A stretch of DNA of 64,000 bases, taken from assembly GCA_963555705.1 (NCBI GenBank), contig OY743169.1:52810124-52874123 (forward strand). The letters run 5' to 3'. Positions 41,866 to 52,957 of the stretch are shown here, one piece after another; position 1 is the first letter of the stretch, and the number at the start of each line of letters is the position of its first letter. This DNA is from Ligustrum vulgare. Lineage: Eukaryota > Streptophyta > Magnoliopsida > Lamiales > Oleaceae. The notes beneath the pieces were generated by a model, which saw only the letters and a list, made by a program, of their open reading frames with translations, was not told where the DNA came from and did no database searches. Both the position numbers and the translations under genes were made by a program.

Positions 41866-43265
41866 TTTCGTTTCTCACCATTTACTTACCGTTGGAGCAC
41901 GTAGGGTCATCCAAAATTTTATATTATTAGTATTGAAATCTTTTCTTCACACGCCAAAGAAGTCAAAGCTCAAGTATAGGTTGTACACTTTCCACTTCCA
42001 CACGGCACACAACTTCTTCAACAACTAGTTTAGACCGCCTCCGTTTGGTAACACTGTTTGATTTATAACCTGGTTTATTTATGATTTTGAGATAAAAAGT
42101 AGTGGTTGAAAATTGGAGAGAGAAAAGTTTGGTTAAAAAGTGGTTTGAGAATATAAAATGGTTTATAAACCAAAAATAGTACCGTTACCGAACGGTTGCT
42201 AAATTGTCACGAAACTGCATTTTGTTTTCCCTTGGTCGAACTACTTGGAAAGCTGTTAATTTGGTGACTGTGCATTTCAACTTCACGTACATATTCAACT
42301 CAACAATTTTTGAAAATATTAAGGTAGTATCTTTTCCCGTACACAAGTTATTACGCTTTTGAATTAAATATTATGCTAGCATGGAATTAGTGTCAATGTC
42401 TTATATTTGATGAAATGCATAGCTTTTCATGTGCTAATTTTTTTTTGGCATGCTACGAATTTATTTATGATGGGATTATGATTGGTGATTCAAGTTAATC
42501 ATCTAATATGTTGTGATTGAAGGTAATCACCTGTGATTGAAGGTAATCAAAGTAAATTTTATTAACTGGCCATGTTAAAATGTTTCCAAAAGACGAAAGT
42601 TGACGTTGACATATAATCAAATGTTGGTATATTGTAATTTCATTAGCGTGTGTATACACTACTGATTATTTCTTTGAAATGCTCATATTTAAAAACTTTA
42701 CATATTGAAGGACTGAACATGGCGTGATGGCGGGTAATAGTGAATGAAATTTAAGTTTTTTATGCCTTTGTATTTGGACTTATTATTATTGTTGCAATAT
42801 ACTTTTAAGACTCGAAATTTTTTTGGATGAATGTACTTCTTGATTGATGAATGGTTACTTTTTGGAGAAAAATGTATATTTTAATTGCTGCGTTGAAATT
42901 TCAGGTTTTGGTTGCACTTTGGAAATTTATTGCAGGTTGTATATTTATAATTTTTGAATGTTTCTAAATGGAAAATGACCATTTATGTGTTATCTATCAT
43001 ATGGAACTGAAAATAGGTCATTTGGAGTCCCGTAGAATTTATTACGATTTTTTTTTGTAAATGGCGACAGGGCAGTTTCGGAAACAGTGATCAACCAGTT
43101 TAAAAAATAATTTTTCACTTTAAACGCAGTCATAGAGATCCCAAATTTTTGTATGTTGTATTTATGTGAGTCCTTCACTCTGTAATAAAATTTCATAATT
43201 TACTGACATCGTTTGTCATGTTAAATAATTTTTACAAACAGACTGCGTTACTCGGGAAAAATGGT
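41866..43265 (+). repeat. Gypsy LTR copy 1, truncated at both ends
   Basis: Matches the 57053-59242 LTR from its position ~540 onward (CTTACCGTTGGAG.ACGTAGGGTCATC at about 41887) to GGGAAAAATGG at 43255-43265. There it jumps straight into the reverse transcriptase region, so the end of the LTR, the primer site, gag and protease were lost in one deletion. It contains a MITE at 42036-42203 that the other two copies lack. Confidence 0.75.
42036..42203. mobile_element. MITE inside LTR copy 1
   Basis: About 168 bp with inverted ends CCTCCGTTTGGTAAC and GTTACCGAACGG. It is absent from the same site in the other two LTR copies (around 51695 and 57925), which gives direct evidence for insertion. The exact target duplication is unclear because a few LTR bases are also missing. 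Confidence 0.65.
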
Positions 43266-45935
43266 ATCGACTATTGTAAACTGTACAAATTGACGATCAA
43301 GAATAAGTATCCCCTTCCAAGGATTGAGGATTTATTCGATCAATTGAAGGGTACAAAGGTATTCTTGAATATTTACTTAAGGTCAGGCTACCATTAGTTG
43401 AAGACTACATCAGTTGAAGACAAAACCAACTGATGTACCAAGACTGCATCTCGAACTCGTTATGGGCACTATGAGTTTATGGTAATGCCCTTTGGTTTGT
43501 CTAATGCTCCTACGGTATACATGGATTTAACAAATTGAGTTTTCCACGAGTATCTTGATAGGTTCGACATTGTATTTATTGATGACATATTGATATACTC
43601 AAAGGATGTTCATCAGCATGAAGAACATTTTAGGATAGTTCTGGAAACCCTGCGTGAGGAGAAGTAATATGTCAAATTTAAGAAATCTGAGTTTTGGCTT
43701 GATCGAGTAGGATTTTTGGGTCATGTTGTGATAGCTAAAGGAATTGAAGTTGATCCGTCCAAGGTAGAGGCAGTGACTAACTGGTCGATACCTTTGAACG
43801 TGGGTAAAGTGAGAAGCTTTCTAGGTTTATCCGGATACTATTAGCGATTCATAAAAGGATTCTCCAAGATAGCTGGTCCGATGACGTAGCTAAATCGAAA
43901 GTTTGTTAAGTTTTTGTGGTTCTAGAAGTGTGAACAGTGTTTTCAGGAGTTGAAGGACAAATTGGTCTCAGCAGCGGTATCGTCTATACCGGATGGTTTA
44001 GAAGGTTTTGCTATTTACAGCGATGCGTCAAAACTCGGTTTGGGTTGTGTTTTGATGTAACATGGGAAGGTGATTTCCGATGCCTCAAAATAGTTGAAAC
44101 GATATGAGAAGAATTATCCAACACATGATCTCGAACTTGTAGCCGTAGTTCACGCTCTAAAGATTTGGCGTCACTACCTTTATGGGAGAAAGTGTGAGAT
44201 TTATACCGACCACAAGAGTTTGAAGTACTTCTTTACCTAGAAGGAATTGAATATGAGACAATGACAGTGGTTGGAGTTAGTGAAAGATTATGACTCTACT
44301 ATCCTTTACCACCCAGTTAAAGCTAATTCAGTCGCAGATGCTCTAAATAGGAAGAACATGGGTCAATTGTCAGCACTGGGTATTAAACAAGATCAGTTGA
44401 TCAGAGATTTTGACAACATGAAGATTGAAGTGCTAAAGCAAACGGTAGGGACGTCTTCTTTGCTGGCGAATCTAATAGTTAAACGACCCTCAGGGACAGA
44501 ATTGTAGCAACTCAAGAGGAAGATTCGTTTTTGGAAAATATTAGAGCGGATGTGGGAACTGAGAAGAGAAAGGGATTTGAAATTGCTGAAGATCAAGATT
44601 TGATGTTGAGAGGCCGACTGTGTGTATCTAAGGATGAGAAACTTAGGAATGAAATTTTGACTTAAGCTCATTCTACTCCTTATGCTGCACATCCGGGTGG
44701 AACCAAAATGTATAGAGATTTGCGATTTTGGTGGAGGAACATGAAAGGGAGAATAGCACAGTTTGTATCAAGATGTATGGTTTTTCAACAAGTAAAGGCA
44801 GAACATCAGAGGTCATCAGGGCCATTGAATCCCATGGATATACCGGAGTGGAAATGGGAGAAGATTGCAATGGGTTTTGTTATTGGTTTTCCAAGATTGG
44901 TAGGAGGTCATGATGCCATTTGGCTGATTGTGGGTCGACTGAAAAAGTCCGCTCATTTTCTACCAGTATGGATGACCTACAGCTTAGAACAGTTTGCACA
45001 TTTATATGTGAAAGAAATATTTCGACTTCATGGAGTCACGGTGTCTATTGTTTTAGATAGAGACCCGAGATTTACTTCGAAATTCTGGACAAGCCTTCAG
45101 AAAACTTTGGGTACCATGTTAACCTTTAGTACTGACAGGCAATCTGAACGAACTATCCAAGTTCTTGAGGATATGTTGAGTGCATGTGTCCTAGACTTGG
45201 GTGGTAAGTAGGAAAATCATTTGCCTTTAGTGGAGTTTGCATACAATAATAGTTTCCAATCTACAATTGGTATGGCTCCATATGAGGCATTGTATGGTCT
45301 TCGATGTCGTTCGCCAATATGTTGGAATGAAGCGGGCGAAAGTAGAATTTTCTGTCCTAAATTAGTTGAGAGGACAGTGGACGCTATTGATATGATCAAA
45401 TCAAGAATTAAAATTGCCCAGGATTGTCAGAAAAGTTATGCTGATCAAAGGAGAAAAGAGTTAGATTTTGAAGTTGGTGAGAAAATATTTCTTAAAGTGT
45501 ATCCAATGAAGGGGGTAATTCGTTTTGGAAAGAAAGGAGAATTGAGACCTAGATTTATTGTTCCGTTTGAGATTTTAGAGAAAGTTGGAAATGTGGCATA
45601 TCGTTTGTCATTACCGCCCGAGCTAGCAGCAGTGCATAATGTTTTCCATCTCTCTATGTTGAGGAAGTATATGCACGATCCTACTCACGTTGTTGACGCT
45701 CGGTCATTGGGCGTGCAAAGTGAATTGACGTATGAGGAAGCTCCTACATTAGTTCTAGAGAGAAAACTCCATGTCCTGAGGAATAGAGAAGTTCCTTTAG
45801 TCAAATCTAGTGGGGTAAACACGGAGAGGATGAGGCTACCAGGGAAAGAGAAGAAGACATTTTGTCCAAGTATCCCGACCTTATTAATAAACTAAGTTAA
45901 ATTTCGAGGACGAGATTATTTTAAGTGGGGGAGGT
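43266..45935 (+). pseudogene. Decayed Gypsy pol (reverse transcriptase, RNase H, integrase), copy 1
   Basis: The frames carry, in order, RT ([27 protein letters not shown] near 43575), RNase H ([25 protein letters not shown] near 44205), integrase zinc-binding region (44640-44790, with one Cys replaced by Phe in MVFQQ), integrase core (44850-45300) and the C-terminal PRF..PFEILEKVGNVAYRL segment. The longest pieces are 44708-45211 and 45221-45895. Many stops and shifts. The N-terminal third of the element is deleted. It is a chromovirus-like Ty3/Gypsy pol, close to the copy at 52958-57052. Not functional. Confidence 0.85.
45923..45935 (+). other. Polypurine tract, Gypsy copy 1
   Basis: AAGTGGGGGAGGT immediately before TGTAGC at the start of LTR copy 2; the same tract precedes LTR copy 3 at 57040-57052. 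Confidence 0.75.
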
Positions 45936-46835
45936 TGTAGCAACCAGAAATTTTAGGTTTAACGATGAATTTTTATATTAATAATTCAAAAGTATTTTAA
46001 TGAGTTTGTGACGTCGCTACGAAACTTCCCAATGTTTTAAATTAATTGTTGGTCACGATATGATGTTACGTGCACTTTCCTAACAATTATTTTGTTTAAT
46101 TGTTAGAAATATTTTTATCGCGACGCACGTTTCAAATTCGTACTTATTTTAAAGTGTCGATATTTTTAAGTGTTTTAATTAATGTCTTTCTTTTTGAAAT
46201 TGATAATTTTAATTGGGTGAAATATTTAAACATATTTTAAAGGTTGATAAAAGTATATCAACATTAGTGTCATTGTGTAGCTTACATTAAATAATGTAAG
46301 TCGAAGTCCAGAAAAATCTATTTTTTTAAAGAGATCAACCCATGTTATTTCGATTTAAAGAAACTTGAAGATTTATACATTATTTAATTAATATAATAAT
46401 TAGTTTATATACATGGTCATATCATTTCAAAGTTAGTAGAGGTTGGTCCACGTGTCCAATACTTGTCCGTGATTTTAGTAACTACACTACTTTCCGCTTC
46501 CATTCCTCACCATATACTTACCATTGGATAACGTAGGGTCATCCAAAATTTTACATTATTAGTATTGCAATCTTCAATAAGTCTATAAGCACCCCATATA
46601 TAACCCCATACTTGACCCAACCAAAATATCGCGAGATAATGTCTTGGAAATATCATCATATTATGCATGAATTTCATATCGTAATATTCAAACAAAAGTC
46701 TCCTTTTTGCACTTCTTTCAGATCCTCACTCATGCCACACACATATCTTCACCGGCGAAAATCTTTCTAACATTTTTAAGGTCCATCATCGACGCCCAGT
46801 CCCGAACCTTCATCTGCGACCGTTGTTGTCAGGTG

Positions 46836-49800
46836 ATGCAACCGGAAAATGAGACCGACCCAGACCATTGTTGCTGGGAAATGCAACCAGAAAATGAGGA
46901 CACTGATCCTAACGTTTTGCCGGAAAATACAGAACTTGAGGCGAGCAAAACTTTGTCGGAGCTGGGTAATAAGTTTGGTTCATGGGTTTCTCTTTATTCT
47001 TTACTTCTTAAAATATTCAGCAGTGAAAATGCACATGTAAAACCGAAAATGTCAATGAACATATTTTTTTTCACATTAAAGGTGGTTTTCAGTTTCCTGG
47101 GTAAGTTTGGTTCATGGGTTTCTATTTTATTGAACCATGTTATACCTATAAATTCTTGGCTTTTCTCTGTGTCCCGTTGCTGATTTTGATGTTTCATCAT
47201 TTTTATGTATGCAAATAGAAGCCAAATTCTCAAGGTTTGAAGCTGTACCAATTAGTCTTCAGTAATTTATTCACTTTCTGTAATTGCATTTGCTTTACAT
47301 GGGTTGTGATTATATCATTGCTTAGCTTTTATATTTTGGGATTTCGGCAATTTCAGGCAGTGTTTACTTTGATCAATATGTAGTATAATGAACTGTTGTA
47401 AAGGGAGGAAGAAACCCAGAATGAATTTTTTTTCCCCATTCATTGATCTTGTTCAAATTCCTTCAAAATGGAAATGGGTATATATATGTGTATATGCATA
47501 TATATCCATATATACACACACATGTATTTATATTGGTTATATTATCTATTTAAACTGTGAGATATCTAATTTCTTTAAACTTGGACAATAGGAAATGGAA
47601 CTATCTCCTCCATTGATGACAATGAGTTAGTTGTTGCTGATGAATGTCTTGGATTGAATGATGAAATAATACATGAGGATTTTGAGTTTGTGCCTGAGGC
47701 TGGAAATAAGTTTGGTAGTGATGAGGAGGCATTTCAATATTACTTGAAGTATGCTCGGAGAGTGGGTTTTCCTGTTAGACGAAGGAATTCGAGAAAATGT
47801 CCAAATGGGTCTTTGAGGAGTGTAACGTTTGTTTTGTAGCCGAGAAGGGAAGAGATTGAGTACTGCTCGCAACCCGTTGAGGCCTCACCCAACGATGCAA
47901 ACAGGATGTAAGGCTAAGATGACGGCTTGCTCGGATGCTTTAGGGACATGGCGTATTAGTGTAGTTAATTTAGAGCATAATCACAGTTTAAGTCCATCGA
48001 AGTGTAGAATATTTCGATGTAATAGACAATTGACTGACCATGTGAAGCGGAAGCTCGAAGTTAATGACATAGCTGGAATCCCTCTACACAAAACTTTCAA
48101 CTCGGCTGTTGTAGAAGCGGGTGGATATGATCAACTCCCATATATTGAGAAGGATTGTAGAAACTACATTGCTCAGGTTCATCGGTTGAGACTCGGGGAA
48201 GGTGATGCAGCAGCAATTCAGTCATACTTTTTGAAGATGCAAGCACAATGTCCTGGTTTCTTTTTCAGTGTTGACTTGGATGAGGAGTCACGGTTGAAGA
48301 ACGTATTTTGGGCTGATAATAGGTGCAGGCATGCCTACAAGGAGTTTGGAGATGTTGTAACATTTGACACAACGTATCTCACGAACAAATATGACATGCC
48401 GTTTGCACCATTCGTAGGTGTGAACCATCATGGACACTCTACACTGCTTGGTTGTGGTTTGGTATCCAGAGAGGATACATATACGTTTGTTTGGCTATTC
48501 AGGACTTGGCTTGAATGTATGGGGGCAATGCACTAGGAGGTATAATCACTGATCAGGATCGAGCAATGCAAAATGCAATTAAAATTGTGTTTCCACATAC
48601 AAAACACAGATGGTGTTTGTGGCATATTTTGAAAAAGTTGCCTGAAAAATTTGGTGGTCACACTCACAAAGCAACAATATTATTTGGTGTCCATGAAGCT
48701 GTATATGACTCACAGATTCCTGAAGAATTTGAGCATCGTTGGAATGAATTGCAGGATATGTTCATGTTGCACGACAATGATTGGTTGTCAGGTCTGTACA
48801 ATGAGAGAGGCCGTTGGGTGCCATGTTTTTTAAGAACGAGTTTTTGGGCTGGAATGTCGACAACACAGCGAAGTGAGAGTATCAATGCCTTTTTTGATGG
48901 GTATGTTAACTCCAAAACTACTTTAAAACAATTTGTAGAACAATATGAGAGGGCATTGAGGAGTAAGGTGGAGAAGGAGTTCCAAGCAGATGTCAAGTCG
49001 TATAAACAAATGGTTCCATGTGTTACTACGTATGCCATGGAGAAACAGCTTCAAGACATATACACCCTTCCCAAATTCAAGGAATTTCAAAACGAGGTCA
49101 CAGGGAAAGTGTATTGTGACCTTGTTTCGAACATCAACGGAACTACATTTGAGGTGGAAGAAGACGTGATAATAAATGGGGTTGAGAGGAGGAATAAATT
49201 CACAGTTTTGTTCGATAAGGAGAAACGGGAATGTGTCTGTAGTTGTCACCTTTTCGAGTTCAGAGGAATTGTTTGCCGACATGCTATATCAGTACTGATG
49301 CGTAATGGTGTAAAAGTTCTGCCCGAGTCCTATATTTTGAGAAGATGGAGACGAGATGTGCATAGAGCGTACACAAGAGTGAAGATAAACTATGATGGAT
49401 GGGTTAGTACGGTCGAGCAAGTTAGGTATGATCAGTTGTGCAGTACATTCGCAAAGGTAGCTAACACGGTTGTTGATGATGAATTTAAGTCCCGACAGTT
49501 AATGACATGGCTTGAAAATCTTTTGGTTCAGCCGACCAACTTGAGGGCAACGAAAAATACTGGTATGAATGTTCTTTCACAATTAAGTCAGGCTGTTGTC
49601 TCTACCGTTGGAGATGGGAAAAATACACAATCAATTACCGTTTTAGATCCGAAGTGCTCGAAACGAAAGGGAGCTCCTAGAAAGAACAGGCAAAAGGGGC
49701 CTTTGGAGAGTGGTAAAAAGAAAAACAAGGTATTTTTAAGTTCATTTTCACTTCAATATTTCAACCTAGACATGACAATTTCAAATATCAAATTTAACTT

Positions 49801-50007
49801 TTATTTATTTATTTAAATTTTTTTTTTTTTTTGCAATAGATGAAGTGTAATCCAAGCAAAGGGATGACTAAAATTCAACCTTCACATGGCGATCAAGCTC
49901 CCGTATTAACTCCATTATCTACCTCACATGATGCACAATTTAGCAGTGTCGATGTTTGTGCTACTTTGATACCGCCATATGGGATGGATCTACAAAAATG
50001 TATCTAA
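46836..50007 (+). pseudogene. FAR1/FHY3-type MULE transposase with two homopolymer frameshifts
   Basis: Exons 46836-46965, 47592-49729 and 49840-50007 join in phase at GT-AG introns. Domains in order: acidic N-terminus, FAR1 DNA-binding domain (AFQYYLKYARRVGFPVRR ... HNHSLSPSKCR), MULE DDE domain (VVTFDTTYLTNKYDMPF, GIITDQDRAMQNAI, RWCLWHI, TTQRSESINAFF) and a SWIM zinc finger (CVCSCHLFEFRGIVCRHA). The protein would bind the element's TIRs and cut and paste it; domesticated relatives are light-signalling factors. Two lesions break it: a shift in the T-run at 47832-47835 and one in the G-run at 48521-48525. Both are single-base changes in homopolymers, so sequencing error is possible. Catalytic residues and the zinc finger remain. 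Confidence 0.85.
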
Positions 50008-50504
50008 TTAAATCTTTTAATTATGTAAATTTCAGACCATTTGGAGTCATTTTGTGTTCATTACTGTTAAACTCCATGTACTTTGTTTATGTAAATTTGA
50101 GACTAGTTGATGCCATTTGGAGTTTTTTTTTTAATGAAAGTATTTGTTTCTGGGCACAAGGAATTTCCAGTTATTTGGAGTTATTATGTAAATTTCAGAC
50201 AAGTTTGATCATTTTATATTCATTTCATGTTCAGTAAACCTCATGAACCTTACAATTCGTGAAATAAAACTAGTTGGAGTCATTTTATGTTCATTTTACC
50301 CTAAGAACTATGTGGTCTTACTGATTGAGTATTATGGATTTTTCAATATTGTTCCAATATATGGACTATTGCACTATGAACTTAACAAACTCAAAGGACA
50401 TTCATTCAACCATCTAAAGAACCAAATACAAGTTTTTCAAATTTTCCTACCACATATACTGCATAAAAACATAATCAATTCTCCACATATTTTCCTACAA
50501 CAAC

Positions 50505-50882
50505 CTATAAAATTTTCTTGGCATTGGCAACGTCCTTCCTGATTTTGAAACTGTTATCTCCACATCCTCTTTGTGAGTTATCCATGAGCACGTTCCTGTC
50601 GTTCGTATCTTCATCAGCAGCCACCTTACTCGAACGACCATCACTTGATTCTCCCTCATCCCAACAAAAATACCGACAATTATTGTTGGTACAATTGAAA
50701 AACAACTTCCCACACCGAGATGATGACTCTCCCGTAACTAGCCATCGAACATATCCCTCCCCGCACTGTGGACATCGTCGCTTATTTGGATACTCACTCA
50801 GCCAATGGCCCCACTGTCTGCAACTATGACACGGTCCATAGTTAGGTCCTTTTTCGCCACCCATGGTATGATTCAACTGCAT
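50505..50882 (-). CDS. GRF-type zinc-finger protein carried by the MULE
   Basis: 125 residues (or 119 from the second Met). A short Cys/His cluster PCHSCRQWGHWLSEYP resembles a zinc knuckle, followed by a GRF zinc finger: CPQCGEGYVRWLVTGESSS ... GKLFFNC ... CRYFCWDE. GRF fingers bind single-stranded nucleic acid and occur in topoisomerases, nucleases and several transposon-borne plant proteins. The gene lies on the strand opposite the transposase and converges on it, a layout reminiscent of two-gene Mutator elements. It is open, in contrast to the transposase. An upstream exon toward 51240 is possible. Confidence 0.65.
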   Translation of the reverse strand: MQLNHTMGGEKGPNYGPCHSCRQWGHWLSEYPNKRRCPQCGEGYVRWLVTGESSSRCGKLFFNCTNNNCRYFCWDEGESSDGRSSKVAADEDTNDRNVLMDNSQRGCGDNSFKIRKDVANAKKIL

Positions 50883-52945
50883 AATTAAACAAATAAATAT
50901 GGCCTATTTTGAATAATATTCATGAATCAACAGAGAAACTAAACATGATGTGGTTCACAACACAATCAAATGCAATTATCAAGCAAGGAATTGGTAATGT
51001 AGCACAATTGAACTGACACATCCTAGGATGGAGTACTAGGAAAATTAACATGGACAGTAATCAAGGTAGCAATAGGTAATACAAGTGAAAATAGATATTC
51101 CTTTATGCAGAGAACCCAGGACACGATGAGAAGGTTTTGTGTACCATAAAAACATACATTCCTCAAAATGTTGTCCTAAATTTTGTCCCAATTCGAAATA
51201 CATATGAAAAATAAACTTACATTGGCTGAGAAATCCTTCTATGATGATCAACGGAGAGCAGAAGGTCGGTGGAGAACTAAAGATCGGCTGGAAGAAGAGA
51301 AATTACCTTAGGCTGAGCAATCGTTGTACGAAGATCAATGCCAAACTCAAGGTCCGCTGGAAGAAGATCAAGCGGGAACTGAATTTCGAAGAGAATTTCA
51401 GCAGCCCTAGGTCACTGGAAGTCGCTTGGAAGAAAGATCCTTGTTTGCAATGTAAATTAGGGTGAAATGGTAAAGATTCAGATTTATTGGTTTTTAGCGT
51501 AATTTTATGCTTTAGAAAATGAATTAAGGGCAAGGGTGTAATGGTCTTTTTAATTCAATCGGGTCAAATATGGGGTTATACATGGGGTGCGTATAGACTT
51601 ATTGTGCAATCTTTTCCTTACACACCAAAGAAGTCAAAGATCAAATATAGGTTTTACCCTTTCCACTTCCACACGGCACACGACTTCTTCAACATCAAGT
51701 TTAGACTTTTATTTTTCACGAAACTGTATTTTATTTTACCTTGGACAAACTACTTGGAAAGCTGTTAATTTGGTGATTGTGCATTTCAACTTCACGTGCA
51801 TATTCAACTCAACAATTTTTGAAAAGTTTAAGGTAAAATTCTCTCCCGTACACAGGTTGTTATGCTTTTGAATTAAATATTATGCTAGCATGAAATTTGT
51901 GTCAATGTCTTATATTTGATGAAACGCATAGCTTTTCTTGTGCTAATTTATTTTTGGCATACTATGAATTTATTTATGATGGGATTATGATTGATTATTG
52001 AAGGTGAATCTAATATGTTGTGATTGAAGGTAATCAAAGTAAATTTCATTAACTGATTATGTTAAAATGTTTTCCAAAGATAAAAGTTGACGTTGACATA
52101 TAATCAAATGTTGGTATATTTTAATTTCATTAGCATGTGTATAGAAATGCTCATATTTAAAAACTTTACAGATTGAAGGACTGGACATGGCGTGATGGCG
52201 AGCAGTAGAGAATGAATTTTAAGTTTTTATGCCTTTGTATTTGGACTTATTATTATTGTTGGAATACAATTTTAAGACTGGAAATTTTTTTGAATGAATA
52301 TACTTCTTGATTGATGAATGGTTACTTTTTGAAGAAAAATGTTTATTTTGATTGCTGCCTTGAAGATTTCTGGTTTTGGTTGTATTTTGGAAATTCACTG
52401 CAGGTTGTATATTTACAATTTATGAATTTCTCTAAATGGAAAATTACCCTTTATGTGTTATCTATCATATGGAACTGAAAATAGGTCATTTTAAGTCCCG
52501 CAGGATTTATTATGAATTTTTTTATAAATTGCGACGGGGAAATTTCGGAAACAGTGATCAACCTGTTTAAAAAGTAATTTTTCACTTCAAACGCAGTCAT
52601 CGAGATCCCAATTTTTTATATGTTGTATTTATATGAGTCCTTGACACTATAATAAAATTTAATAATTTTTCGACATCGTTTTCCATATTAAATAATTTTT
52701 ACAAACAGACTGTGTTACTCAGGAAAAAGTGCTTAAGTTGCTGAATTTTCTATAACCTGTTCAAATTGTTTATTTCTCATTTTTCTAAGTCCACTTGAAG
52801 TATATTGTTAACTTTTAAAAAAAAAATTGTTATTATTTCAATCTAAATCATTTTTCCTTCATTTTTATTGATTTCAAATTTTAACGTGAACAAGATTATG
52901 TTTGATAACGCATCGGGTTAGAAGAAAATTCGGGGCTTTACTGCT

Positions 52946-52957
52946 TGGTATCAGAGC
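52946..52957 (+). other. Primer-binding site (tRNA-Met), Gypsy copy 2
   Basis: TGGTATCAGAGC three bases after the end of LTR copy 2. Confidence 0.8.

Larger units (their letters stand above)
46575..51604 (+). mobile_element. Mutator-like element (MULE) with FAR1-type transposase
   Basis: A 5,030-bp element with 44-bp terminal inverted repeats (46575-46618 and 51561-51604, 41 of 44 matching; start CAATAAGTCTATA) and a perfect 9-bp target duplication TGCAATCTT (46566-46574 and 51605-51613), the Mutator hallmark. It carries a spliced transposase gene on the plus strand and a GRF zinc-finger gene on the minus strand near its right end. The precise duplication and good TIRs suggest recent insertion into the LTR. 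Confidence 0.9.
45936..52942 (+). repeat. Gypsy LTR copy 2, interrupted by a Mutator-like element
   Basis: It starts TGTAGCAACC and its two parts (45936-46574 and 51605-52942) together match LTR copy 3. It serves as the 3' LTR of the decayed copy-1 pol and the 5' LTR of the copy-2 interior; the primer site TGGTATCAGAGC follows at 52946. The end reads GGGGCTTTACT where copy 3 has GGGGTGTTACA. Confidence 0.8.

Noticed and set aside
47388..47591. Small gene upstream of the MULE transposase exon 2
   Set aside because: It falls inside the first intron of the transposase and includes a TATA/CATA microsatellite.
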